64,000 nucleotides of DNA, taken from Gordonia rubripertincta. GTDB taxonomy: Bacteria; Actinomycetota; Actinomycetes; Mycobacteriales; Mycobacteriaceae. Below, in pieces: positions 35,021 to 44,582 of this stretch (its first letter is position 1; each line of letters begins with the position of its first letter). The translations under genes were made by a program, and so were the position numbers. The stretch spans positions 1,984,001-2,048,000 of the forward strand of contig NZ_CP136136.1 of the NCBI RefSeq assembly GCF_038024875.1. The letters are read 5' to 3'. The notes below the pieces were generated by a model that was given only the letters and a program-made list of their open reading frames with translations, made no database searches and was not told where the DNA came from.

Positions 35021-36397
35021 ATGACCGAGTACATGCGCAACAGCGACGCTTTCACCTGGTCGATGGAGTCCGACCCGCGCCTGCGATCGACGGTGGTGAC
35101 CGTCATCCTGCTCGACCACACACCGGACTGGGATGCGATGCGCGACCGGTTCGAGACGATCAGCGCCGACCTGCCGATGTTCCGCGAGCGCGTCGTGTAC
35201 TCGCCGCTTTCGGCGCCGCCGAGGTGGGTCCCGTACCCGGATTTCGACCTCGACTTCCACATTCGCCGGGTCAGAGCGCCCGCGCCGGGCACCTTCGACA
35301 CCGTGCTGGAGATGGCACGGATCGCCGCGATGGAGGACTTCGACCGCGCGCGCCCGTTGTGGAAGACAACCCTGGTCGACGGTCTGACCGACGGCGGGGC
35401 CGCGGTCGTCTGCAAGTTCCACCACGCGCTGACCGACGGGGTGGGTGCCATCGAGATCGCGATGCGGCTCTTCGACCTGACCGAGGAATCCGACCCTCCG
35501 CCGGGCACTCCCGACGCCATCACGCCGCCGAACGGTGAGGCCTGGTGGCGGGACTACCTGGACTCGATGCGATTCGACGCCGAGCGCGCCTCGAACACCG
35601 TGATGGAACTCGTGAAATCGGTACCGGGCTTGGCGTTCGACACGATTCGCCATCCGATCGCGACCGCCGGTGACGCCGTCGAGACGGCCGCATCGGTCTA
35701 CCGCACGGTTCGGCCGGTCAACGAAACCGGATCGTCGTTGGTGACCGACCGGTCGTTGGTCCGTCACCTCGACGTCCACGAGGTCCCGCTGCAGCAACTC
35801 CGCGACGCCGGGCATCGTGGGGGCGGTTCGCTCAACGACGCCTTCGTCGCCGGCGTCGCCGGAGGGCTCCGTCTGTACCACGAGAAACACGGCGTCGAAG
35901 TCGGCGACCTTCATCTGTGTATGCCGGTGAATCTGCGGACCGACGACGATGCCCCCGGTGGCAACCGGATCACCCTGATGAGGTTCGACGTGCCGGTGGG
36001 AGAGGCTGATCCGGCGCAGCGGATCGCGCGAATCCACCGACGGACCTCACGTGTCCGCGAGGAGCGTTCGCTGCCGTACACCCAGCTCATCGCCGGTGCC
36101 ATGAACCTCATGCCGCGCTGGTACATCGGTTCGGTCCTGCGTCACGTCGACTTCCTGTGCAGTGACGTGCCGGGTATTCCGGTGCCGCTCTACCTCGGCG
36201 GCGCCCGGATGACCGCCCAGTACGCATTCGGTCCCACCATCGGGGCCGCGGTCAACGTCACCCTGCTCAGCTACATCGACACGTGTGAGCTGGGGATCGA
36301 TGTCGACACCGGAGCAATCGGCGACGTCGACGTCTTCCATGCGTGCCTCGTCGACGGGTTCGACGAGGTGCTCTCGCTGACCCGATCAGCTTCCTGA
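35021..36397 (+). CDS. Wax ester synthase/diacylglycerol acyltransferase
   Basis: A 458-residue WS/DGAT enzyme that esterifies fatty acyl-CoA to diacylglycerol or fatty alcohols for storage lipid. The active-site motif HHALTDG (His134, His135, Asp139, Gly140) is intact. The second family region is GGSLNDAFVAGVAGGLRLY, and NVTLLSYIDTCELGIDVD is near the end. Bacteria of this group usually carry many paralogues. ATG 35021 has GGAGG seven bases upstream. It is probably monocistronic; the convergent helicase gene ends 28 bases away. Confidence 0.88.
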   Translation: MTEYMRNSDAFTWSMESDPRLRSTVVTVILLDHTPDWDAMRDRFETISADLPMFRERVVYSPLSAPPRWVPYPDFDLDFHIRRVRAPAPGTFDTVLEMARIAAMEDFDRARPLWKTTLVDGLTDGGAAVVCKFHHALTDGVGAIEIAMRLFDLTEESDPPPGTPDAITPPNGEAWWRDYLDSMRFDAERASNTVMELVKSVPGLAFDTIRHPIATAGDAVETAASVYRTVRPVNETGSSLVTDRSLVRHLDVHEVPLQQLRDAGHRGGGSLNDAFVAGVAGGLRLYHEKHGVEVGDLHLCMPVNLRTDDDAPGGNRITLMRFDVPVGEADPAQRIARIHRRTSRVREERSLPYTQLIAGAMNLMPRWYIGSVLRHVDFLCSDVPGIPVPLYLGGARMTAQYAFGPTIGAAVNVTLLSYIDTCELGIDVDTGAIGDVDVFHACLVDGFDEVLSLTRSAS

Positions 36398-36425
36398 GGG
36401 GCGAGCTCGCGAGCGTCTCGAAGGG

Positions 36426-38537
36426 TCAGACCGTCCGGTGGATCAGCAGCGGTAGGACCGCACCCGCCCCGGCCTCGCGGAGCGCCGCGGCGGCGAGGGT
36501 GATGGGCCAGCCCGAGCTGTTGGCGTCGACGACGAGCATCACGTTCTGCCCGGCGACCTCGGGCGGGTCGCCGAGGTGGTCGCGCCAGTAGGCGGCCTCG
36601 ACGGCGCCGGTCGCGTCGGTGGGCGGATCGCCCAGGCGGACGGGGAAGGTTCCGCCGCCGCGTTTCCCGACTGTGCGCAGGTGCTCGGCGAGCGTCTCGG
36701 CGAGGTTGGTGCCGGTCAAGCGGAGCGAGACGATGACGTCGGCGCGGATACCGGTCTCGCGGACCCAGGAGGAGAGCGTGGCGACGGCGGCGTCGCCGAG
36801 TTCGGCCAGTGCACGCTCGTCACCGTTGCGGGCGGCGGCGAGTACCTCCACCCATTCGGGTGCGTCGGCGTGGGCGAGGACACGACCGGGCTGGGCGAGG
36901 AGTTCGGCGGGAATCCGCCCTCGGCGGCCGAATTCGCCTCCCGGCCACATCTTCCGGGGATCGAGGGTCGATGCCTTGCGACGCAGGGTCGAGGTCACGG
37001 TGCGTACCACCTCGGCGTCGACGGCGTCGGGGAGTCCCTCGCTCAGTGCGCCGCGGCAGACCGAGCAGCGGCCGCAGTCGGCGGCCTGCGGGTCGTCGAG
37101 CGATTCGGTGAGCAGGCGCATCAGGCAGGTTCGGCCGGCGATGTAGGACCGCATGATGTCGGCCTCGCGGCGACGGACCGCGAGCACGCCGTCGTAGTGG
37201 GCGGCGTCGTAGGTCCAGGGCTTGCCGGTCGCGACCCAGCCGTCCGGGGTGCGATCGGTGACGCCGTCGACGGCGAGCTGCTTGAGCATCAACTCGATTC
37301 GCGTGCGCCGGAAGCGGGTGGCGGCCTCGAGCTGGATGACCGACTGCGGTTCGTCGGCGGCCTCCAGCGCGGCCAGCAGATCGCGCATCTTGTCGGGATC
37401 GGGGATGGTTGCGGTGGCGAAATGATCCCAGATCCGGTCGTCGGTCTGCGAGGCCAGCAACATCACGACGGCGTCGTCGAGGGCGCGCCCGGCACGACCC
37501 ACCTGCTGGTAGTAGGAGACCGGCGACGGCGGCGAGCCGACGTGCACGACGAAGCCGAGGTCCGGCTTGTCGTAGCCCATCCCGAGGGCCGACGTCGCGA
37601 CGAGCGCCTTGACCTTGTTGTGCAGCAACGCATCTTCGAGTTCGTGCCGTCGGTCGGCGTCGAGTTGGCCGGTGTAGGCGGCGACCTCGACCGAATCGCC
37701 GTGTACCGCGCGGATGGCCTCGACGAGTCGGTCGGCGTCGGCGACGGTGAGGACGTAGACGATGCCCGAGCCCGGGAGATGGGGGAGGGCCTGCGCCACC
37801 CAGCCGTAGCGCTGCACGGGCGAGAGCCCGTCGAGGACGTTGAGATGCAACGACTTCCGGGCGAGCGGCCCGCGGAGGACGAGCGTCGGGGCATCGGAAC
37901 CGGAGTCGAGCTGCGCGGCGACGTCCTCGGTGACGCGAGCGTTGGCGGTCGCGGTGGTCGCCAGGACCGGCGTCGTCGGGTTGACCGAGCGGAGCACGTC
38001 GGCCACGCGGCGGTAGTCGGGCCGGAAGTCGTGACCCCAGTCGGAGACCGCGTGGGCCTCGTCGATCACCAGGAGTCCGAGGTTGCCGGCCAGTGCGTCG
38101 AGCACGCGGCGCCCGAAGCCGGGATTGGCGAGGCGTTCCGGCGAGACGAGCAGGACGTCGAGATCACCCGCCCGCAACTGCGCCTCGATCGCCGACCACT
38201 CGTCGACGTTCGACGAGTTCAGCGTCGCCGCGGACAGGCCGCCGCGAGCCGCCGCGGCCACCTGGTCACGCATGAGGGACAGCAGCGGGGAGACGATCAG
38301 CGTCGGCCCGCCACCGCCGGCACGGATGATCGCGGTGGCCGACCAGTAGACGGCCGACTTGCCCCATCCGGTCGCCTGGACCACCAGAACCCGCGCGCCG
38401 GGTGTGCCGGGATCGCCCCCGGCCAGGGCGGTCACCGCGCGGAGCTGGTCCTCGCGCAGCCGGGCGCCCTCACCGGCCAGGCTGGTGATGACGCGGTTGG
38501 CGGCGGTCAGCTGGTCAGGGGTGAGGGTTGCGGCCAT
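36426..38537 (-). CDS. rqlH: RecQ-like DNA helicase (RqlH type) with C-terminal PRTase-like domain
   Basis: A 703-residue superfamily 2 helicase. Motif I is QATGWGKS (Lys60), DEAH at 159-162, SATNAR-type motif III ATTATANARVT, and motif VI QQVGRAGRALDD. A zinc cluster follows (CGRCSVCRGAL, with the first Cys in GRTCLMRLL). The C-terminus is not an RQC/HRDC region but a phosphoribosyltransferase-like fold (QNVMLVVDANSSGWPITLAAAAL, about 661-683). This layout matches mycobacterial RqlH, an ATP-dependent 3'-5' helicase. Genome maintenance is the likely role. TACATT lies six bases before the ATG, so the mRNA is leaderless. Confidence 0.87.
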   Translation of the reverse strand: MAATLTPDQLTAANRVITSLAGEGARLREDQLRAVTALAGGDPGTPGARVLVVQATGWGKSAVYWSATAIIRAGGGGPTLIVSPLLSLMRDQVAAAARGGLSAATLNSSNVDEWSAIEAQLRAGDLDVLLVSPERLANPGFGRRVLDALAGNLGLLVIDEAHAVSDWGHDFRPDYRRVADVLRSVNPTTPVLATTATANARVTEDVAAQLDSGSDAPTLVLRGPLARKSLHLNVLDGLSPVQRYGWVAQALPHLPGSGIVYVLTVADADRLVEAIRAVHGDSVEVAAYTGQLDADRRHELEDALLHNKVKALVATSALGMGYDKPDLGFVVHVGSPPSPVSYYQQVGRAGRALDDAVVMLLASQTDDRIWDHFATATIPDPDKMRDLLAALEAADEPQSVIQLEAATRFRRTRIELMLKQLAVDGVTDRTPDGWVATGKPWTYDAAHYDGVLAVRRREADIMRSYIAGRTCLMRLLTESLDDPQAADCGRCSVCRGALSEGLPDAVDAEVVRTVTSTLRRKASTLDPRKMWPGGEFGRRGRIPAELLAQPGRVLAHADAPEWVEVLAAARNGDERALAELGDAAVATLSSWVRETGIRADVIVSLRLTGTNLAETLAEHLRTVGKRGGGTFPVRLGDPPTDATGAVEAAYWRDHLGDPPEVAGQNVMLVVDANSSGWPITLAAAALREAGAGAVLPLLIHRTV

Positions 38538-38543
38538 GAGCCC

Positions 38544-38549
38544 AATGTA
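38544..38549 (-). promoter_or_regulatory. -10 box TACATT for the helicase, leaderless
   Basis: On the minus strand TACATT ends six bases before ATG 38537. Confidence 0.45.
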
Positions 38550-38650
38550 GTGGCGACACCCGACACCACGGGTCGGCGGCGCACAGCGGCGAAGACCCGG
38601 CCGGACCTGTTCACAGGAACCTCCCAGCCGGGTTCCAGGGAGGAACGAGG

Positions 38651-39925
38651 GTGCGAGCCCATCGTGTCCTCATGATCCCGCAAGCACCGCCGGACCGGAG
38701 GGCGCAGGTGTACACGCTCGCCGACAGTTCGGTGTCCACCCCGGTCCTCGACATCGTCGTTCCCGTCTACAACGAACAGACCGACCTCGCGTCGTCGATC
38801 CACCGGCTCGCGGACCATCTGCGCCGGCACGTGCCGTATCCGGCGCGTATCACGGTCGCCGACAACGCCAGCACCGACGACACCCTCGCGATCGCCGTCG
38901 GTCTCGTCGACGACCTCGAGGGCGTCCGCGTCGTTCATCTCGACGAGAAGGGGCGTGGTCGTGCGCTGAACGCGGTCTGGCAGCGCAGCGACGCCGAGAT
39001 CGTCGCCTACTGCGACGTCGACCTCTCCACCGACCTAAATGCGCTGATGCCGCTCATCGCCCCGCTGGTGTCGGGTCATTCCGACATCGCGATCGGCACC
39101 CGGCTCAGCCGGTCGTCGCGCGTCGTGCGCGGACCCAAGCGGGAGTTCATCTCGCGCTCCTACAACCTCATCCTCCGAACCGCCATGGGCGCCAGGTTCT
39201 CCGACGCCCAGTGTGGGTTCAAGGCGATGCGCACCGACATCGCCCGCGAGCTGCTGCCGTTCGTCGTCGACACCGGCTGGTTCTTCGACACCGAACTGCT
39301 CGTCCTCGCCGAGCAGATCGGGCTGCGGATCGCGGAGGTCCCGGTCGACTGGGTCGACGACCCGGACAGCACCGTCGACATCGTGCCCACCGCACTCGCC
39401 GATCTGAAGGGTTGTGCGCGAGTCGGTCTCGCGCTGGCGATGGGGCGGCTCCCGATCGCGCAGCTCCGTGCCTCCATCGGTCGCGACCGGGCGGCCGGCC
39501 CCCAGATCGACGGTGTGCCGAAGGGTTTGGTCGGCCAGCTCGCGCGGTTCTGTGTGGTGGGTGTCGCGTCGACGATCGCCTTCGCGGTGCTGTTCCTGGC
39601 GTTGCACTCGTTCCTGGGAGCGCAGGTGTCGAACCTGGTCGCCCTCGCCATCACCGCCGTCCTGAACACCGCAGCCAACCGCCGGTTCAGCTTCGGCGTC
39701 CGCGGGCGTGACAACGCACTCCGCCATCAGTTGTTCGGTCTCGGGGTGTTCCTGTTCGGCTGGCTGGTGACCGCCGGCTCCCTGTTGTTCCTGCACACCG
39801 TCGCGCCGGACGCGACCAAACACATCGAACTGATCATCCTGGTGGTCGCCAACCTGGTGGCCACGCTCACCCGGTTCGTCGGTCTCCGCTGGGTGTTCCG
39901 CAAGACCCCGGAGGTTGTCGCATGA
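38651..39925 (+). CDS. Polyprenyl-phosphate glycosyltransferase (GT2) fused to GtrA domain
   Basis: A 424-residue two-domain protein. Residues about 30-270 are a DPM1/Alg5-like GT2 enzyme (IVVPVYNEQ, VADNASTDD, metal site CDVDLSTD at 121-128) that loads a sugar onto polyprenyl phosphate on the inner face of the membrane. Residues about 290-418 are a four-helix GtrA domain (LARFCVVGVASTIAFAVLFL, RRFSFGVRG), which helps flip the lipid-linked sugar. GTG 38651 has the ribosome site GGGAGGAACGAGG. It overlaps the next gene by four bases (ATGA), so the two act together. The sugar is unknown. Confidence 0.87.
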   Translation: MRAHRVLMIPQAPPDRRAQVYTLADSSVSTPVLDIVVPVYNEQTDLASSIHRLADHLRRHVPYPARITVADNASTDDTLAIAVGLVDDLEGVRVVHLDEKGRGRALNAVWQRSDAEIVAYCDVDLSTDLNALMPLIAPLVSGHSDIAIGTRLSRSSRVVRGPKREFISRSYNLILRTAMGARFSDAQCGFKAMRTDIARELLPFVVDTGWFFDTELLVLAEQIGLRIAEVPVDWVDDPDSTVDIVPTALADLKGCARVGLALAMGRLPIAQLRASIGRDRAAGPQIDGVPKGLVGQLARFCVVGVASTIAFAVLFLALHSFLGAQVSNLVALAITAVLNTAANRRFSFGVRGRDNALRHQLFGLGVFLFGWLVTAGSLLFLHTVAPDATKHIELIILVVANLVATLTRFVGLRWVFRKTPEVVA

Positions 39926-41967
39926 CGACACTGACCATCGACCCACCCCTCGACTCCGCTCCGCAGACGCATGCACACGCGAAGAACGTGCTGTGGGAAC
40001 GTCTCTCACTGGCCACGCTGCTGATCGGTACCGGTGTCCTCTATCTGTGGAATCTCTCGATCAACGGTTGGGCGAACTCCTTCTACTCGGCGGCCATCCA
40101 GGCAGGTTCGCAATCCTGGAAGGCCTGGTTCTTCGGGTCGAGCGACATGGCCAACTCGATCACCGTCGACAAACCACCTGCCTCGCTGTGGATTCCGGGC
40201 ATCAGTGCGCGGATCTTCGGGGTCAACTCCTGGTCGATTCTGGTGCCCGAGGTCCTGATGGGCGTCGCATCGGTCGCGTTGCTGTACCTGATCACGCGAA
40301 AATACTTCGGCCACTGGGCCGGAATCCTCGGCGGCGCGGTACTGGCGCTGACGCCGGTCGCGGCGTTGATGTTCCGCTTCGACAACCCCGAGGCGCTGCT
40401 GATCCTGCTGATGATCGCGGCCGTCTGGTCGCTGATGAAGGCGGTCGACGACGGTCGGTGGCGGTGGCTGATCCTCACCGGTGTGTTCATCGGATTCGGA
40501 GTCCTCACCAAGCAGCTGCAGGTGATGTTGATCGTACCGGCGCTGTCGATCACCTACCTGGCCTTCGGTCCGCGTGGTTGGTTGCGGCGGCTCGGCCAGC
40601 TGTTCGCCGCACTCGGCGCGATGGTCGTCAGTGCCGGCTGGTGGATTCTCGCCGTCGAACTCTGGCCGGCGTCGTCGCGGCCCTACATCGGTGGTTCGCA
40701 GAACAATTCGATCCTCGAGCTCACTCTTGGCTACAACGGTCTCGGTCGACTGAACGGCAACGAGACCGGCGCAGTGGTCCCCGGTGGTCGCGGCGGTCCC
40801 GGTGGCCCCGGCGGTGGCGGTGGCGGCCCGTGGGGCGAGACCGGATGGCTGCGGATGTTCGAACCCGCACAGGGCGGTCAGATCGCGTGGCTCATCCCGA
40901 CCGGTGTCCTGCTCGCCGTCGTCGCGGCAGTCCTGATCGGCCGGGCCCGGCGGACCGATCCGCGCCGCGCGTACCTCACGGTCTGGGGGATGTGGCTGCT
41001 GATCACGATGGGTGTCTTCAGCTTCATGGCCGGCATCTTCCACCAGTACTACACCGCAGCCCTCGCCCCGGCGGTCGCTGCTCTCGTCGCCGGTGGTGGG
41101 GCGGTCTGCTGGAGTCACCGCGGCCGACTGTGGGTCCGGATCGCTCTCGGCGCATCCGTGTGGATCGCGGCCGGCTGGGGCTTCGTCCTGCTGAACCGCA
41201 CTCCCGACTTCGTGCCGTGGCTGCGCGTCGTGGTCCTCGTCGTCGGCCTGCTCGCCGGTGCCGCGATGGTCTTCGCGAACGTCCGCGGTGTCGCAGCGGC
41301 AGCGGTGACCGGTGCGATCCTCGCCGGACTCGCCGGTCCGGTCGCGTACACGATCGACACGGTGACGACCGAGAAGAGCGGTTCGATCATCACCGCCGGC
41401 CCGCGCGTCGAGGATGGGTTCGGCCCGGGTGGACGAGGCGGCCCCGGCGGGCGGGGAGGTCCGGACGGCCGCGGCATGCCGGGTGGGCCCGGGGGATTCC
41501 CGTTCCCGGGTGGCATGCCAGGTGCGCCGGGCCAGGCGATGCCGGGCGGGCAGGAGATGCCCGGCGGTCGGGACGGGGCCGGTGGTCTGCTGCGCGGCTC
41601 GACCCCCACTGCCGCGGTCGTCGAGAAGCTGAACGCCGACGCGGACCAGTACACGTGGGTGGCCGCGGCGGTCGGGTCGATGTCCGCCTCGGGTTACCAG
41701 CTCGAGAGCGGCCATTCGGTGATGCCGATCGGCGGGTTCAACGGCAGCGATCCGTCGCCGACCCTCGCCGAGTTCCAGAAACTGGTCGCCGAGAAGAAGA
41801 TCCACTGGTTCCTCGGCGGTGGTGGCGGGCCGGGGATGGGCGGGGACGGCATGGGCACGGACTCCGAACGCCCGGCGTCGTCGATCAGTGCGTGGGTGCA
41901 GGAGAACTTCACCGCGGTGACGGTCGACGGGGTCACGATGTACGACCTGACGAGGCCGGCGGCCTGA
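39922..41967 (+). CDS. GT39-family membrane glycosyltransferase (PMT/ArnT-like)
   Basis: A 681-residue membrane enzyme with about 12 transmembrane helices. The first periplasmic loop carries WANSFYSAAIQAGSQSWKAWFFGS and DKPPASLW, typical of lipid-phosphate-sugar-dependent GT39 transferases. Two Gly-rich stretches (about 290-304 and 497-548, repeats of GGPGG, PGG and MPGG) are in extracytoplasmic loops and look low-complexity. The C-terminal part ends SAWVQENFTAVTVDGVTMYDL. It probably uses the lipid-linked sugar made by the upstream GT2-GtrA protein to glycosylate an envelope polymer or protein. The acceptor is unknown. Confidence 0.85.
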   Translation: MTTLTIDPPLDSAPQTHAHAKNVLWERLSLATLLIGTGVLYLWNLSINGWANSFYSAAIQAGSQSWKAWFFGSSDMANSITVDKPPASLWIPGISARIFGVNSWSILVPEVLMGVASVALLYLITRKYFGHWAGILGGAVLALTPVAALMFRFDNPEALLILLMIAAVWSLMKAVDDGRWRWLILTGVFIGFGVLTKQLQVMLIVPALSITYLAFGPRGWLRRLGQLFAALGAMVVSAGWWILAVELWPASSRPYIGGSQNNSILELTLGYNGLGRLNGNETGAVVPGGRGGPGGPGGGGGGPWGETGWLRMFEPAQGGQIAWLIPTGVLLAVVAAVLIGRARRTDPRRAYLTVWGMWLLITMGVFSFMAGIFHQYYTAALAPAVAALVAGGGAVCWSHRGRLWVRIALGASVWIAAGWGFVLLNRTPDFVPWLRVVVLVVGLLAGAAMVFANVRGVAAAAVTGAILAGLAGPVAYTIDTVTTEKSGSIITAGPRVEDGFGPGGRGGPGGRGGPDGRGMPGGPGGFPFPGGMPGAPGQAMPGGQEMPGGRDGAGGLLRGSTPTAAVVEKLNADADQYTWVAAAVGSMSASGYQLESGHSVMPIGGFNGSDPSPTLAEFQKLVAEKKIHWFLGGGGGPGMGGDGMGTDSERPASSISAWVQENFTAVTVDGVTMYDLTRPAA

Positions 41968-41987
41968 CGCCAATGGCCGTGGCGACC

Positions 41988-41993
41988 TACAGT
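41988..41993 (+). promoter_or_regulatory. -10 box TACAGT for ltrA, leaderless
   Basis: TACAGT ends seven bases before GTG 42001 and decides this start over ATG 42067, which has no ribosome site. Confidence 0.4.
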
Positions 41994-42000
41994 TCACTGT

Positions 42001-43272
42001 GTGAAACCGTCGGACGGCACTGCCACGACTGATACGACGACACGCACACGATCGCGACTGACTCGGATGACCGGTCGCGACCCGCACCAGGAGGGGCGGG
42101 TCGCGACCGGTCTCGAATTGTTCTACGACCTGGTGTTCGTCGTCGGTTTCTCCGTGGCGACGACCCTGGCCGGCCATCAGTTCGCCGAGGCGCACTACAC
42201 CGCGGCGTTCATCGGGTTCTTCCTCTGCACGTTCGCGGCGATCTGGGCGTGGATCAACTTCGCCTGGTTCGCGTCGGCCTTCGACACCGATGACTGGGTC
42301 TTCCGTGTCGTCACGCTCGTTCAGATGGGCGGCGTCGCGATCATCGCCGTCGGAATGCCGCCCGTGTTCGACTCGGTGGCCCACGGCGGTGTCATCGACA
42401 ACCGGATCCTGATTCTCGGCTACATCGTGATGCGCGTCGGCATGGTCATCCAGTGGTTGCGGGCGGCGTCGCAGAGTGCCCAGTGGCGGCGTGCGTGCCT
42501 GGTCTACGCCGTCGCGACCATCGTGGCCCAGATCTGGTGGGTCGCTGTCCTGGTCGCCCACCTGCCGCTGGTGATGACCGTCGTGGCGATGCTGATCGGC
42601 GTCCTGATCGAGCTGATGGGCCCGGTGATCGCCGAGACCCGCACGGCCGGAACGCCTTGGCACGCGCATCACATCGCGGAGCGGTATTCCCTGCTCACGA
42701 TCGTGAGCCTAGGCGAGGGGGTCGTGGGCGTGGTCACGCTGCTCGGTGCCCAGGTCGCCGTCGACGGGTGGACCCCGGACACCGCGGTCCTCGGCTTCGC
42801 GACGTTGACCACGACCTTCGCCATGTGGTGGACCTACAGCGCGGTGCCCACCGGCGACGTGTTGCATGCCCACCGGGAGAAGTCCTTCGTCTGGGGATAC
42901 GGCCACATCGTCGTGTTCATGGCAGCCGTTGGTGTCGGTGTCGGACTTCATGTCGCGGCGCTCTACCTGGAGCATCACGCCGTGCTCGACGACACGCTCG
43001 TCGCCGCGAGTCTGGCCGTCCCGCTGGCGGTGTTCTGTCTGAGTGTGGTCGCGATCGACGGCTACCTCCTGGGTTTCGACCGTCTCTCGCTCATCCAGGC
43101 CGTGGCGGTCGTCGGCACGATCGCGACGTCGATGCTGTTGTGTCTCGCGGGTCTGTCCGTGATCACGACGATCGTGGTCGCATCGCTGGCACCGGTGGTG
43201 ATGGTGATCGTCGACGAGGCGTTCACCGCCGGGCGTCGTGAGCATGCTCTCCGGGAGCTCACCGGCGGGTGA
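42001..43272 (+). CDS. ltrA: Low temperature requirement protein A family membrane protein
   Basis: The 423-residue protein has about 10-12 transmembrane helices and the LtrA family motif GLELFYDLVFVVGFSVA (about 36-52). The pattern AHHIAERYSLLTIVSLGEGVVG in the middle is also typical. The biochemical function of LtrA is not known; it was named from a cold-growth phenotype in Listeria. The first ~30 residues are Thr-rich and polar. The stop is 31 bases before purD. Confidence 0.8.
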   Translation: MKPSDGTATTDTTTRTRSRLTRMTGRDPHQEGRVATGLELFYDLVFVVGFSVATTLAGHQFAEAHYTAAFIGFFLCTFAAIWAWINFAWFASAFDTDDWVFRVVTLVQMGGVAIIAVGMPPVFDSVAHGGVIDNRILILGYIVMRVGMVIQWLRAASQSAQWRRACLVYAVATIVAQIWWVAVLVAHLPLVMTVVAMLIGVLIELMGPVIAETRTAGTPWHAHHIAERYSLLTIVSLGEGVVGVVTLLGAQVAVDGWTPDTAVLGFATLTTTFAMWWTYSAVPTGDVLHAHREKSFVWGYGHIVVFMAAVGVGVGLHVAALYLEHHAVLDDTLVAASLAVPLAVFCLSVVAIDGYLLGFDRLSLIQAVAVVGTIATSMLLCLAGLSVITTIVVASLAPVVMVIVDEAFTAGRREHALRELTGG

Positions 43273-43290
43273 CTCGGGGTGCGGGTCGTT

Positions 43291-43296
43291 TAGAGT
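43291..43296 (+). promoter_or_regulatory. -10 box TAGAGT for purD, leaderless
   Basis: TAGAGT ends seven bases before GTG 43304 but only one base before ATG 43298, so a leaderless transcript would use the GTG. Confidence 0.4.
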
Positions 43297-43303
43297 CATG
43301 GTC

Positions 43304-44557
43304 GTGCGAGTACTCGTGATCGGCTCGGGCGGCCGCGAACATGCCCTTCTCATCGGCCTCAAGAACGATCCGTCGGTCACCGACCTGCATGTCGCTCCCG
43401 GCAACGCCGGCACCTCGGCGATCGCCACCAACCACGCCGTCGACGTGGTCTCGGGTGAGGCGGTCGTGGCCCTGGCGCAGAAGCTGGAGGCCGACCTCGT
43501 GGTCATCGGACCCGAGGTGCCCCTGGTCCTCGGCGTCGCCGATGCGTTGCGCGCGGCCGGTATCGCAACCTTCGGCCCCAGCGCGCAGGCCGCGCAGATC
43601 GAGGGTTCCAAGGCTTTCGCCAAGGACGTGATGGCCGCTGCGGGCGTCAAGACCGCGCACGCGGAGATCGTCGACAACCCCGCTCACCTCGACGCCGCCC
43701 TCGACCGCTTCGGACCCACCTGGGTCGTCAAGGACGACGGCCTCGCCGCGGGTAAGGGCGTCGTCGTCACGCCCGACCGCGAGGTCGCCCGCGACCACGC
43801 CGCCGAGTGCCTGGAGAGCGGACACCCCGTTCTGCTCGAGAGCTTCCTCGACGGACCCGAGGTGTCACTGTTCTGCCTCGTCGACGGCGAGACCGTGGTG
43901 CCGCTGCTGCCCGCGCAGGACCACAAGCGCGTCGGCGACAACGACGCCGGACCCAACACGGGCGGCATGGGTGCCTACACCCCGCTGCCGTGGCTGCCCG
44001 CGGAGATGACCGAGCGCATCGTCGAGGAGGTCGTCAAACCCGTTGCGGCCCAGATGGTGAAGCGCGGAATCCCGTTCTCGGGTCTCCTGTACGCCGGTCT
44101 CGCGATCGGCAAGGACGGGCCCGCGGTCGTCGAATTCAACTGCCGCTTCGGCGATCCCGAGACCCAGGCGGTCCTCGCACTGCTGAAGTCGCCGCTCGGT
44201 GCGGCGCTCAACGCCACCGCCACCGGCACGCTGGCCGACCTGCCGGCGCTCGAATGGCACGACGGCGCTGCGGTCACCGTGGTCGTCGCCGCCGAGAACT
44301 ACCCCGGCAAGCCGCGCACCGGTGACGTCATCACCGGCGCCGACGCCGAGGGCGTGTTGCACGCGGGCACGTCCAGGAACGCCGACGGTGCGATCGTCTC
44401 CGCCGGAGGTCGCGTGCTGGCCGTCGTGGGTACCGGCGCCGACCTCGCCGAGGCCCGTGCCCAGGCCTACGCCCGGATCGAGAAGATCAAGCTGCCGGGC
44501 TCGCATTACCGCACCGACATCGGCCGCAACGCCCTCGAGGGAAAGATCAGCATCTAG
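43304..44557 (+). CDS. purD: Phosphoribosylamine-glycine ligase
   Basis: PurD condenses phosphoribosylamine with glycine using ATP, the second step of purine synthesis. The 417-residue ATP-grasp enzyme shows VLVIGSGGREHAL at the N-terminus, VVKDDGLAAGKGVVV (nucleotide loop), LPAQDHKRVGDNDAGPNTGGMGAY and EFNCRFGDPETQ (metal binding). The start is GTG 43304 if leaderless; ATG 43298 would add two residues. It opens the purine block that in mycobacteria runs Rv0772 onward. Confidence 0.95.
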   Translation: MRVLVIGSGGREHALLIGLKNDPSVTDLHVAPGNAGTSAIATNHAVDVVSGEAVVALAQKLEADLVVIGPEVPLVLGVADALRAAGIATFGPSAQAAQIEGSKAFAKDVMAAAGVKTAHAEIVDNPAHLDAALDRFGPTWVVKDDGLAAGKGVVVTPDREVARDHAAECLESGHPVLLESFLDGPEVSLFCLVDGETVVPLLPAQDHKRVGDNDAGPNTGGMGAYTPLPWLPAEMTERIVEEVVKPVAAQMVKRGIPFSGLLYAGLAIGKDGPAVVEFNCRFGDPETQAVLALLKSPLGAALNATATGTLADLPALEWHDGAAVTVVVAAENYPGKPRTGDVITGADAEGVLHAGTSRNADGAIVSAGGRVLAVVGTGADLAEARAQAYARIEKIKLPGSHYRTDIGRNALEGKISI

Positions 44558-44582
44558 TGGCAGACCCGGGCGGGTCGGGAGC

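Noticed and set aside
41420..41570. Tandem-repeat or CRISPR-like array in the Gly-rich GT39 segment
   Set aside because: It is in-frame low-complexity coding sequence without regular unit length; no CRISPR array is seen in the window.
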